Assembly: GCA_030681635.1 (NCBI GenBank)
Contig: JAUXRT010000653.1
Location: forward strand, 1 to 13,188
DNA from: Reyranella sp.
GTDB lineage: Bacteria > Pseudomonadota > Alphaproteobacteria > Reyranellales > Reyranellaceae
Reading direction: 5' to 3'
Length of the DNA: 13,188 nt
Under the pieces are notes generated by a model. The model made no database searches and was not told where the DNA came from. It saw only the letters and a list, made by a program, of their open reading frames with translations. The position numbers were made by a program, and so were the translations under genes. Below are positions 6,771 to 13,122 of the stretch, one piece after another (the first letter of the stretch is position 1; every line of letters begins with the position of its first letter).

Positions 6771-7223
6771 ATGTCATTTCTTCTGAAGCGTGTCCTCGTC
6801 GCAATGTCGGGTATCTTTTCCCTTTTTCTCCTGTCGGCTTGCGAACGCGAATATTGGCCACAGCGGACCTGGGTGACGAACGCCGCTGATAACAATTCGA
6901 AGCGCCTGCCGGACGGGACCTTGCGCTATGAAAAGCCGTTCGATACCTGGGTCGACAACCCGAAATTGGCGGAAGCCATTCGCGAAGAGATTCAGGAAAC
7001 AGGGCGCGAGCGCCTCATAGACAGATACGAATTCGAGTGCAAACCGCGGCCGGCCGCGGATTCGTGTGGCGATTGCCTGAGCTGTACGGCGATCTTTTGG
7101 CAGTGGGAGCTCAGCAAGTCTTCGTTCATCAAGCCGGGATTCGTGCATCGAGGCGACGCCCGGGTCAGCGTGGAGTTCGGACCAGGCACGGCCGTGCGCG
7201 CGATGACCTACTGGACAAAGTAG
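6771..7223 (+). CDS. Hypothetical lipoprotein with a CxxCxxC cluster
   Basis: A 150-residue predicted lipoprotein. The start at 6771 gives a proper type II signal peptide (MSFLLKRVLVAMSGIFSLFLLSAC, lipid Cys24) and has AAGAGG (6759-6764) 6 nt upstream. The earlier in-frame ATG at 6723 lacks a ribosome site and would bury the signal. The mature part carries Cys90 and a CGDCLSC run (Cys99, 102, 105), which is unusual for a small exported protein. These could form disulfides or bind a metal. A beta-rich C-terminus (RVSVEFGPGTAVRAMTYW) follows. No family recognised. It lies 71 nt after the hypothetical gene across a notably AT-rich gap and shares its lower GC, so the pair probably arrived together. 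Confidence 0.75.
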   Translation: MSFLLKRVLVAMSGIFSLFLLSACEREYWPQRTWVTNAADNNSKRLPDGTLRYEKPFDTWVDNPKLAEAIREEIQETGRERLIDRYEFECKPRPAADSCGDCLSCTAIFWQWELSKSSFIKPGFVHRGDARVSVEFGPGTAVRAMTYWTK

Positions 7224-7229
7224 GTCGAC

Positions 7230-7241
7230 ATTTTCAGACAG
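7230..7241 (+). repeat. Direct copy of ATTTTCAGACAG (partner at 7304-7315)
   Basis: The 12-mer ATTTTCAGACAG occurs at 7230-7241 and again, identical and 74 bp later, at 7304-7315, where it forms the left arm of the inverted repeat 7300-7349. A third, inverted copy (TGTCTGAAAAT) lies in the right arm. It starts 7 nt after the stop of the cysteine-cluster lipoprotein. Confidence 0.65.
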
Positions 7242-7284
7242 GTCCGCGATTCGGGCCTGCGTTGAAAAGAATCGTTCCGTTCAA
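7240..7284 (+). other. Two consecutive hairpins in convergent intergenic region
   Basis: Hairpin 1 is AGGTCCG-CGATT-CGGGCCT (7240-7258), with one pair that is G-U only in the + strand RNA. Hairpin 2 (7262-7284) is nested: TTGAA, AA, GAA, loop TCG, TTC, CG, TTCAA. Neither is followed by a T tract. With the larger inverted repeat downstream they make a continuous structured stretch of about 110 nt with no coding potential that I can see. Confidence 0.45.
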
Positions 7285-7299
7285 GCGGGCCGGCGGGTT

Positions 7300-7349
7300 G
7301 CGAATTTTCAGACAGACAGATTCCGGACAACTCGTGTCTGAAAATTCGC
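7300..7349. repeat. Perfect 15-bp inverted repeat between convergent genes
   Basis: GCGAATTTTCAGACA (7300-7314) and its exact reverse complement (7335-7349) are separated by a 20-nt loop. The right arm ends 4 nt before the stop codon of the minus-strand transglycosylase gene. No clean U tract follows on either strand, so a classical terminator is not evident. A bidirectional 3'-end structure, protein-binding site or recombination site are all possible. Confidence 0.7.
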
Positions 7350-7353
7350 GTTC

Positions 7354-8565
7354 TTAACGCACCGCCTGCAGCTTGCGCACCGTCTCGCCCGAGGGATGGC
7401 CGTCGGCCGGCAGCGCCTGCTGCTGCTGGAACAGCCTGAGCGCCGAGCGGGTCTTGGGGCCGAGCAGGCCGTCGGTATCGTCCTTGTACAGGCCGAGCCG
7501 GGCCAGCCGGTTCTGGATGTCGATCACGGTGTCGCGCGACAGCGGCTCGTCGTCGGCCGGCGGCGACTGCTGGACGCCGGGGCCGCCCGCGATCTGGCGG
7601 GCGAGGATGCCGACCGACAGCGCATAGAGCGTGGAGCGGTTCCAGTTCATCACCGCCTTGAAGTTGGGATAGAGGATGAAGGCGGGGCCGCGGAAGCCGG
7701 CCGGCAGGATGATCGACGCGGGCTCGTCGGACGCGGGCAGGGCGCCGCCGCCCGCCTTCTTGACGCCCATCGCCGTCCAGGCCCGCACCGGCTTCTCGAT
7801 CGAATTGTCGGCCTGGTCGAGCGCGAAGCCCTTGGGCAGCACCACTTCCTCGCTCGACGGCAGGCCCGGCTTGAAGCCGATGCCGCGCAAAAAGTTGGCG
7901 GCCGAAGCGAAGGCGTCGGGCAGGCTGTTCCAGATGTCGATGCGGCCGTTGCCGTCGCGGTCGACCGCCCACTTGGTGAAGGTGGACGGCATGAACTGCA
8001 TGTTGCCCATGGCGCCGGCCCAGGAGCCGCGCATCTGGTCGCTGGTCATGTGGTTCATGTTGAGGATGCGCAGCGCCTGCACGGTCTCGTTCGAGAAGAA
8101 GACGGTGCGCTTGGTCATGCAGGCGAGCGTCGCCACGGAACGGACGACGCGGAAGTCGCCCATGAAGCCGCCGTAGTTGGTCTCGATGCCCCAGAAGGCC
8201 ATGATGTATTGCGGCGGCACGCCGTACTCGGCCTGCAGCGCATCGAGCAGCGTGCGGTGCTGCGCCATCCGCTGCTGGCCCTTGACGATACGGTCGGCCG
8301 TCACCGAGCCACCGACATACTTGCCGTAGGTCAGCGAGAATTCCGGCTGCCGCCCGTCGAGGTCGATCACCTTCTGGTCGGGCGTCAGGCCCTGGAAAGC
8401 CTTGTCGGCGACCGCTGCCGGCACGCCCTGGCGTGTTGCCTCGGCCTTGATGCCTTGCAGGCAGTCGCGGAAGTCGCCGCCTTGAGCAAAGGCGGGGGCG
8501 AATACCGGTGTGGAAAGGAGCGCCGTCGTTGCGGCGAGGAGGGTCAGTTTTGTGAAGGGGGTCAT
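7354..8565 (-). CDS. Lytic murein transglycosylase, MltB family, with C-terminal peptidoglycan-binding domain
   Basis: A 403-residue exported enzyme that cleaves the MurNAc-GlcNAc bond of peptidoglycan non-hydrolytically, leaving 1,6-anhydroMurNAc ends. A Sec signal peptide (about 1-27, ending AFA) precedes an SLT_2/MltB domain. Its catalytic Glu128 lies in AFWGIETNYGGFMG, followed by the family runs SWAGAMGNMQFMPSTF and DRDGNGRIDIWNSLPDAFASAANFL. A PG_binding_1 domain (about 348-402, with RLGLYKDDTDGLLGPKTRSALRLFQ) ends the protein. Without a lipobox Cys, it should be soluble in the periplasm, unlike E. coli MltB. The ATG at 8565 lies 13 nt after the TldE stop, so it is probably co-transcribed with tldE. 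A perfect inverted repeat sits immediately beyond its stop. Confidence 0.94.
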   Translation of the reverse strand: MTPFTKLTLLAATTALLSTPVFAPAFAQGGDFRDCLQGIKAEATRQGVPAAVADKAFQGLTPDQKVIDLDGRQPEFSLTYGKYVGGSVTADRIVKGQQRMAQHRTLLDALQAEYGVPPQYIMAFWGIETNYGGFMGDFRVVRSVATLACMTKRTVFFSNETVQALRILNMNHMTSDQMRGSWAGAMGNMQFMPSTFTKWAVDRDGNGRIDIWNSLPDAFASAANFLRGIGFKPGLPSSEEVVLPKGFALDQADNSIEKPVRAWTAMGVKKAGGGALPASDEPASIILPAGFRGPAFILYPNFKAVMNWNRSTLYALSVGILARQIAGGPGVQQSPPADDEPLSRDTVIDIQNRLARLGLYKDDTDGLLGPKTRSALRLFQQQQALPADGHPSGETVRKLQAVR

Positions 8566-8578
8566 GGCGCCGAGGATA

Positions 8579-9931
8579 TCACGAGCCGGCGACGGTCAAC
8601 CCTTCAATTCTCACGGTCGGGGCGTTGGTCGAGCTCTTGAACTGCAGGTCGCTGGCCGGCGTCATGTTCAGGAACATGTCTTTCAGGTTGCCGGCGACGG
8701 TGATTCCGCTCACTGGCCAGGCGAGTTTGCCCTTCTCGATCCAGAAGCCCGACGCGCCGCGGCTATAATCGCCGGTGACGCCGTTGATGCCGAAGCCGAT
8801 CAGGTCGGTGATGAAAAGACCGCTCTTGATGTCGCCGATCAGCTCGTCGACCGACAGCTTGCCCTTATCGAGATAGAAGTTGGACGTGCTGGGCGAGGGT
8901 GGGCCGGAGACACCGCGCGAGGCATGGCCGGTGGGTTTCAGGTTGAGCTGGCGGGCGGCCGCAAGATCGAGCAGCCAGGTGGTGAGGCGGCCGTCGTCGA
9001 TCACGGCGAGGCGCTTGGTCGCCAGACCCTCGGCATCGAACGGCCGGCTGCCCAGCCCGCGCAAGCGCCGCGGATTGTCGAGGATGCGGATGCCGTCGGC
9101 GAAGACCTTCTTGCCCATCGCGTCCTTCAGGAACGACGTGCCGCGCGCCACGGCGCGGCCGTTGATGGCGCTCGCGAGATGGCCGATCAGCCCGCCCGAG
9201 ACGCGGCGGTCGTAGACCACCGGCACGCGTGCGCTGGAAGCCTTGCGCGGATTGAGGCGGCGGACCGCGAACTTGCCGGCGTTGCGGCCGACCCGGGCGG
9301 CCGACATCAGATCCTCGAAGTGGACGGCGCTCGTCCATTCGTAGTCGCGCTCCATGCCGGTGCCTTCGCCGCCCACCACCGAGCAGGAGAGCGACCAGCC
9401 GCCGCGGCTGTAGCCACCGGAGAAGCCGTTGCTGGCGGCGAGCATGACGGAAGAGCGGCCCCAGCCTGCCTCGGCGCCCTCGGAGTTGGTGACGCCCTTG
9501 ACGGCGCGGGCGGCGTCCTCGGCCTCGGCGACCAGGGACAGGAGCTTCCTGGCCGAGGGCCGGCCCTTGTCGTCGAGATCGAGATCGGGCCATTCGCGCG
9601 CCAGAAGCTCCTCGGGGGCGATGCCGCAGACCGGGTCTTCCGGCACGGCGCGCGCCATGTCGACGGCGCGTTGCGCCACTGTCCGCAGCGCCTTGGGCGC
9701 GAAATCGGTCGAGGAGACGAAGGCCTGGCGCTTGCCCACGAACACGCGGAGGCCAAGGTCACGGCCCTCGCTGCTCTCGAGCTTCTCGCGCCGGCCCAGC
9801 CGCTGGGCGACCGAGATCGACTCGCCGTTGACGTAAAGCGCATCGGCCGAATCGGCGCCCGCGGCTTTTGCCCATTTCAGGAGGTCGGAGAGGAGATCGG
9901 CGTCAGGAGCGGATTTCTTTGCTTTGGCCAT
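8579..9931 (-). CDS. pmbA: TldE/PmbA family protein (TldD partner)
   Basis: A 450-residue protein of the TldD/PmbA family. In well-studied bacteria TldE (PmbA) pairs with TldD to form a heterodimeric metalloprotease that matures peptides such as microcin B17 and degrades CcdA. TldD carries the HExxxH zinc site and TldE does not. No HExxxH is present here, and the sequence has the TldE-type regions GADSADALYV, RDLGLRVFVGKRQAFVSS and the C-terminal INGVTGDYSRGASGFWIEKG and ITVAGNLKDMFLNM. I chose ATG 9931 (MAKAKKSAPDADLL), which gives the normal family length. The open frame upstream to 10063 overlaps the small membrane gene and encodes an Arg-rich run with no family resemblance. tldD is not in the window. 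Its 3' neighbour is a lytic transglycosylase. Confidence 0.92.
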   Translation of the reverse strand: MAKAKKSAPDADLLSDLLKWAKAAGADSADALYVNGESISVAQRLGRREKLESSEGRDLGLRVFVGKRQAFVSSTDFAPKALRTVAQRAVDMARAVPEDPVCGIAPEELLAREWPDLDLDDKGRPSARKLLSLVAEAEDAARAVKGVTNSEGAEAGWGRSSVMLAASNGFSGGYSRGGWSLSCSVVGGEGTGMERDYEWTSAVHFEDLMSAARVGRNAGKFAVRRLNPRKASSARVPVVYDRRVSGGLIGHLASAINGRAVARGTSFLKDAMGKKVFADGIRILDNPRRLRGLGSRPFDAEGLATKRLAVIDDGRLTTWLLDLAAARQLNLKPTGHASRGVSGPPSPSTSNFYLDKGKLSVDELIGDIKSGLFITDLIGFGINGVTGDYSRGASGFWIEKGKLAWPVSGITVAGNLKDMFLNMTPASDLQFKSSTNAPTVRIEGLTVAGS

Positions 9932-9948
9932 GACGCCGGTTCTACGCG

Positions 9949-10167
9949 CTAACGGGCGGTGTCGTCGAGATAGTACGAGAAGAACAATACGCCCGAGGCG
10001 CCGAGCCCGAGCAGCCAGAAGAAGGCCCGCGCGGCGTCGGCCAGGAAGGCGATCTCGGGCCACAGGCGGGCGATGGCATCGGCCGCGAACTGGTGGCCGA
10101 TGAAACCGATCATCGTGCCCAGCATCAGCGAGATCGCCACGTTCCAGACGAACCGCACCCCGCGCAT
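9949..10167 (-). CDS. Small two-TM membrane protein
   Basis: A 72-residue protein starting MRGVRFVWNVAIS. It has two hydrophobic segments, about 8-27 (WNVAISLMLGTMIGFIGHQF) and about 46-66 (AFFWLLGLGASGVLFFSYYL), ending in a polar DDTAR tail, so it is probably a hairpin membrane protein. The ATG at 10167 has an excellent ribosome site (GGGAGGGG, 6 nt away). A longer frame from TTG 10278 would put 37 Pro/Arg-rich residues in front and lacks a good site. No named family recognised. It sits between leuA and tldE, with 17 nt to tldE, so the two are probably co-transcribed; a functional link to either neighbour cannot be claimed. Confidence 0.7.
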   Translation of the reverse strand: MRGVRFVWNVAISLMLGTMIGFIGHQFAADAIARLWPEIAFLADAARAFFWLLGLGASGVLFFSYYLDDTAR

Positions 10168-10282
10168 GACCGGCCCCTCCCGCCGCCGGAGCGGCGAGCT
10201 GGGGTCGGGCGGGACCGCCAGGTTGGACCCGACGTTGGACCCGGTGGCCGGCCGTGGCGTGGGGAGCGACTTGGCCAAGGAC

Positions 10283-11980
10283 CTACCGCTGGGCGCGAAG
10301 GGCGCGGTTGGCGGCGCAGCTCACGGCCTTGAGCGAGGCCGTCACGATATTGGCGTCCATGCCGACACCCCACAGCACGTGGCCGTCGCCGGTCTCGGCC
10401 TCGATGTAGCTCACCGCCGTGGCGTCGGAGCCGGCGCCGGCAGCATGCTGGTGGTAGTCGCGCACCTTGATGGTGACGCCGCAGTTCTTGGCCAGGGCAT
10501 CGACGTAGCCTGCGATCGGGCCGTTGCCGCGGCCGCTGATCGTCTGCGCCTTGCCGTTGAACGTCACCTTGGCGTCGAGAAGACGCACGTCGGGATGGCC
10601 GGGCTCGGGCACTGTGGTGTGGCTCGTGAAGGAAACCGGCGTGGCGTTCTCGAGATACTCCTTGCGGAACGTGTCCCAGATCAGCGCCGGCTGGATCTCC
10701 TTGCCGGTCTCGTCGGCGATCTGCTGGATCACCTTGGAGAATTCGACCTGGAGGAGCCGCGGCATGTCGATGCCGTAGTCGCTCTTCAGGATGTAGGCGA
10801 TGCCGCCTTTGCCCGACTGGCTGTTGATGCGGATGATCGCTTCGTAGCTGCGGCCGAGATCGGCCGGGTCGATCGGCAGGTAGGGCACTTCCCAGACCTT
10901 GCTGTTCGACGCCTCGAGCGCCTTGAAGCCCTTGTTGATGGCGTCCTGGTGCGAGCCCGAGAAAGCGGTGAACACCAGGTCGCCGCCATAGGGATGGCGC
11001 GGATGGACGGGCAGCTGGTTGCAGTATTCGACCGTCTGGCGGATCTCGTTGATGTTCGAGAAGTCGATCTCGGGATCGACGCCCTGGGTGAACATGTTGA
11101 GGCCCAAGGTCACCAGGTCGACGTTGCCGGTGCGCTCGCCGTTGCCGAACAGGCAGCCTTCGATGCGGTCGGCGCCGGCCATGAAGCCGAGTTCGGCTGC
11201 CGCCACGCCGGTGCCGCGATCATTGTGCGGATGGAGGCTCAGGATCATCGAGTCGCGGTACTTGAAGTTGCGATGGCACCATTCGATCTGGTCGGCATAG
11301 ACGTTGGCCGAGGACATCTCGACCGTGGCCGGCAGGTTGATGATCATCTTCTTCTGCGGCGTCGGCTTGTAGACGTCGCCCACCGCGGCGCAGATGTCAC
11401 GCGCGAACTCGAGTTCGGTGCCGGTGAAGCTCTCCGGCGAATATTCGAACACCCAGTCGGTCCTGGGATCGGCGTCGGCCAGCTGCTTGACCAGCTTGGC
11501 GCCTGACACGGCGATATCGATGATGCCGGCGGTGTCCTGGCCGAACACGACGCGTCGCTGCAGCGTCGAGGTCGAGTTGTAGAGGTGGACGATGGCGCGC
11601 TTGGCGCCGCGGCAGGCCTCGAAGGTGCGCTCGATCAGCTCGGGCCGGCTCTGCGTCAGCACCTGGATGGTGACGTCGTCCGGGATCATCTTCTTCTCGA
11701 TCAGCTCGCGCACGAACTCGAAGTCGGTCTCGGACGCCGCCGGGAAGCCGACCTCAATCTCCTTGTAGCCCATCTGGACGAGGAGCTTGAACATCCGTGT
11801 CTTGCGGTCGGAGTCCATGGGTTCGATCAGCGCCTGGTTGCCGTCGCGCAGGTCGACGGCGCACCAGATCGGCGGCTTGGTGATGACCACGCCGGGCCAC
11901 TTGCGGTCCTTGATGTCGATCGGCTTGAACGGAACGTACTTCTCGGCCGCGGACGGCATCATCGGCTTTTGGACGGACAT
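10283..11980 (-). CDS. leuA: 2-isopropylmalate synthase (long, type 2 LeuA)
   Basis: A 565-residue enzyme catalysing the first committed step of leucine synthesis: condensation of acetyl-CoA with 2-oxoisovalerate to 2-isopropylmalate. The TIM-barrel has the metal and catalytic motif WCAVDLRDGNQAL (39-51; Arg45, Asp46), STSTLQRRVVF, SPESFTGTE, and the metal ligands HPHNDRG (His250, His252). GNGERTGNVDL follows. The C-terminal half ends in the allosteric LeuA dimer domain (around 430-560, with ISGRGNGPIAGYVDAL and the final DANIVTASLKAVSCAANRAL). Length and the 'KYVPFKPIDIKDRKWP' opening mark the type 2 LeuA form, expected to be inhibited by leucine. The ATG at 11980 has GAGGAG 5 nt upstream. 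A leucine-rich leader peptide and hairpin precede it by 135 nt, so transcription or translation is likely also leucine-responsive. Confidence 0.97.
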   Translation of the reverse strand: MSVQKPMMPSAAEKYVPFKPIDIKDRKWPGVVITKPPIWCAVDLRDGNQALIEPMDSDRKTRMFKLLVQMGYKEIEVGFPAASETDFEFVRELIEKKMIPDDVTIQVLTQSRPELIERTFEACRGAKRAIVHLYNSTSTLQRRVVFGQDTAGIIDIAVSGAKLVKQLADADPRTDWVFEYSPESFTGTELEFARDICAAVGDVYKPTPQKKMIINLPATVEMSSANVYADQIEWCHRNFKYRDSMILSLHPHNDRGTGVAAAELGFMAGADRIEGCLFGNGERTGNVDLVTLGLNMFTQGVDPEIDFSNINEIRQTVEYCNQLPVHPRHPYGGDLVFTAFSGSHQDAINKGFKALEASNSKVWEVPYLPIDPADLGRSYEAIIRINSQSGKGGIAYILKSDYGIDMPRLLQVEFSKVIQQIADETGKEIQPALIWDTFRKEYLENATPVSFTSHTTVPEPGHPDVRLLDAKVTFNGKAQTISGRGNGPIAGYVDALAKNCGVTIKVRDYHQHAAGAGSDATAVSYIEAETGDGHVLWGVGMDANIVTASLKAVSCAANRALRAQR

Positions 11981-12083
11981 TTGAACTCCTCGCGCCGCTG
12001 CCGGCCAAAAAGGCTCTGGCGATCTACTGCGATGGAAAGGGGCTGGCGGCGACTTGTGAAGGTAGAGAGACGGACGACAACGC

Positions 12084-12117
12084 GACCCGCAGGGCCCCGG
12101 GTGTGGGGCGGCGGGTC
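12084..12117 (-). promoter_or_regulatory. leuA leader hairpin overlapping the leader-peptide stop
   Basis: The outer stem GACCCGC/GCGGGTC (12117-12111 with 12090-12084) and inner stem GCCCC/GGGGC (12109-12105 with 12098-12094) enclose an ACACCC loop. The 5' arm begins inside the TGA of the leader peptide, so a terminating ribosome would mask it. No U tract follows at once; a T5 run lies further on at 12012-12008. A weaker alternative pairing (CGCCGC near 12050 with GCGGCG near 11995) would lie beside the leuA ribosome site. The mechanism (termination or translation block) is not settled by sequence. Confidence 0.5.
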
Positions 12118-12151
12118 AGCCGATAAGTCGAAGCGTCGTCAGTCGCAGCAT
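12116..12151 (-). CDS. leuA leader peptide (attenuator)
   Basis: An 11-codon ORF reading MLRLTTLRLIG, then TGA. Four of the ten residues after Met are leucine (two CTG, two CTT), with a further Ile. It lies 135 nt upstream of leuA in the same direction and is followed at once by a stable hairpin whose 5' arm overlaps the stop codon. This is the classic layout of ribosome-mediated attenuation, in which low charged tRNA-Leu stalls the ribosome and changes the RNA fold. Leader-peptide attenuation of leuA is known in Alphaproteobacteria. No Shine-Dalgarno sequence sits at the normal distance. With the promoter proposed at 12189-12161, transcription would start only about 3 nt before the ATG, so translation may be leaderless. 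Confidence 0.65.
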   Translation of the reverse strand: MLRLTTLRLIG

Positions 12152-12160
12152 GTTGGGCGC

Positions 12161-12189
12161 AATTTCCCCGATTTGGCACCTGGCGTCAA
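12161..12189 (-). promoter_or_regulatory. Putative leuA promoter
   Basis: On the minus strand, TTGACG (12189-12184), a 17-bp spacer and GAAATT (12166-12161). The -35 is strong and the -10 poor. The predicted start near 12154 falls just ahead of the leader peptide ATG at 12151. Confidence 0.45.
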
Positions 12190-12275
12190 CCCGCCGGTTT
12201 TCGCAGCGGGAAGCGGCAGGTATCCATAGTCGAGGATCGCTACCGCCCCGCCAGCCTGGCATCGGCAGCGACTGC

Positions 12276-12596
12276 CTAGCGCAGCGGAACGTTGATGTTC
12301 AGGTTCACGCCCGGCGGTGGTCCATATCCATAAGTCGGATAGGCCGGGGCGTAGTGCCTCGGCGCCGGATAGACCACAACGGGCGGCGGCGCATACATGA
12401 CCGGCGGTGCGTAGTAGTAGGCCCGCGGCTTTGGCGGCTTGTAGTAATACGGCTGATAATAATGGTGGTGGTGCCGTCTGGATTTCTTCCAGCCGTCGTC
12501 ATCGTCGTCATCCGCCTGGGCGCTGCCAACAGAGAAGAAGGCTGCGCTGACACAGGCGATAATCGATGCTTTCGCCAGGAAGGCCACGCTTTTCAT
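12276..12596 (-). CDS. Secreted Tyr/Pro/His-rich small protein (paralogue 2)
   Basis: A 106-residue exported protein. The signal peptide MKSVAFLAKASIIACVSAAFFSVGSAQA is followed by a hexa-aspartate run (29-34), a basic patch with HHHHYY (42-47), and a low-complexity region of Y-Y-x-P and P-P-V-V-V-Y-P-A-P units (about 48-90). It closes with the short conserved-looking end PGVNLNINVPLR. It resembles PXPV-repeat-type proteins, but no defined function is known to me. The His/Asp content could bind metal ions, and Tyr/Pro repeats are common in surface or cross-linked proteins; both are speculation. The start is uncertain: an in-frame ATG at 12620 would add eight residues, and neither has a strong ribosome site. 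It lies just downstream of a paralogue with the same architecture and C-terminus. Confidence 0.75.
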   Translation of the reverse strand: MKSVAFLAKASIIACVSAAFFSVGSAQADDDDDDGWKKSRRHHHHYYQPYYYKPPKPRAYYYAPPVMYAPPPVVVYPAPRHYAPAYPTYGYGPPPGVNLNINVPLR

Positions 12597-12632
12597 TGCA
12601 ACACCATGGTTTCTGGACATCGCCCTGCAACA

Positions 12633-12962
12633 TCAACGCAGCGGCAAGCTGATGCCGAGGTTCACGCTGCCGCCTGGCGGGCCGTAGACCGGATAGGCCG
12701 GCGCATACATCACCGGCGCGGGATAGACCATCACCGGACGCGGCGCGTAATAAACGGGCGCGGGTGCGTAATAGTGGACGTGTCCCGGCGGGGCGGCGAC
12801 ATAGCCGGGCGCGTAGTAATGGTGGTGGCCATGCTTCCTGCCGCGGCCCTCGCCCGCCTCTGCTGCAGTCGCCGCGCCCAGGACGGCAGCGCCGGCCGCC
12901 AAAGCCGCCAGAATGCCCAGGGTATTAAGCCCGCTCGGGAACTTGTTCGGGACGTCACGCAT
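12633..12962 (-). CDS. Secreted Tyr/Pro/His-rich small protein (paralogue 1)
   Basis: A 109-residue exported protein, first gene of a tandem pair. The ATG at 12962 is preferred because GGAGG lies 5 nt upstream; the GTG at 12980 in the same frame contains that site within its coding sequence. The N-terminal hydrophobic segment, about 14-33, ends AEA around residue 36 as a signal peptide. Then come KHGHHHYYAPGY, HVHYYAPAPVYYAPRPVMVYP and APAYPVYGPP, and the closing GSVNLGISLPLR, which matches the end of the next gene (VNL.I..PLR). The shared signal-basic/His-YxP-VNL layout implies tandem duplication followed by divergence. Localisation is probably periplasm or surface; function unknown. Upstream DNA to 13122 is a divergent intergenic region with the CoA-transferase gene. 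Confidence 0.75.
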   Translation of the reverse strand: MRDVPNKFPSGLNTLGILAALAAGAAVLGAATAAEAGEGRGRKHGHHHYYAPGYVAAPPGHVHYYAPAPVYYAPRPVMVYPAPVMYAPAYPVYGPPGGSVNLGISLPLR

Positions 12963-13039
12963 CGCAGCCTCCATCAACACATCAAAGCCGCTGGTACGCG
13001 CCCAAACGTTGCGTCTGGCTTATGGCGGCTATGAGCAAG

Positions 13040-13075
13040 TAACCTCCATATTGGCGTGAAGTTTCACCGCCGCCT
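13040..13075. other. Short palindrome in divergent intergenic region
   Basis: GTGAA-GT-TTCAC, extendable with one bulged base to GGCG/CGCC, lies around 13054-13071 between the divergent secreted-protein and CoA-transferase genes. Its size and position fit an operator, but it has no T tract and no recognised consensus. The rest of 12981-13122 shows no clear promoter pair to me. Confidence 0.25.
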
Positions 13076-13122
13076 GTGACCAAGCTGTGGTAGTCGAATG
13101 GAAAGCAGAGGAGGAAGCAGCG

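Noticed and set aside
7300..7349. Inverted repeat as a simple intrinsic terminator
   Set aside because: Arms are perfect, but neither strand has a U tract after the stem and the loop is 20 nt, so I list it as a repeat of unknown role.
5898..7353. Complete mobile element or prophage
   Set aside because: No integrase, transposase, tRNA end or matching terminal repeats could be found at the two edges; only lower GC and repeats hint at acquisition.
7396..8640. 414-codon plus-strand open frame opposite the transglycosylase
   Set aside because: High-GC shadow with His/Ala/Gly/Val-biased composition and no family resemblance; the opposite strand encodes a textbook MltB protein.
8510..9952. 480-codon plus-strand open frame opposite tldE
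   Set aside because: Antisense shadow; composition is biased and it spans the tldE/mltB junction without any motif.
9932..10063. N-terminal extension of TldE to 10063
   Set aside because: Arg-rich, overlaps the small membrane protein, and the 9931 ATG gives the normal family length.
10073..11506. 477-codon plus-strand open frame opposite leuA
   Set aside because: Antisense shadow of leuA, whose catalytic and metal motifs are intact on the minus strand.
12240..12275. Terminator after the secreted-protein pair
   Set aside because: Small stems (GGCAG-TCG-CTGCC and GCCAG-G-CTGGC) exist on the minus strand but without a T tract.
12150..13034. 294-codon plus-strand open frame across the secreted-protein pair
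   Set aside because: Arg/Val/Ile-rich translation of the reverse complement of two genes with signal peptides; no ribosome site or domain.
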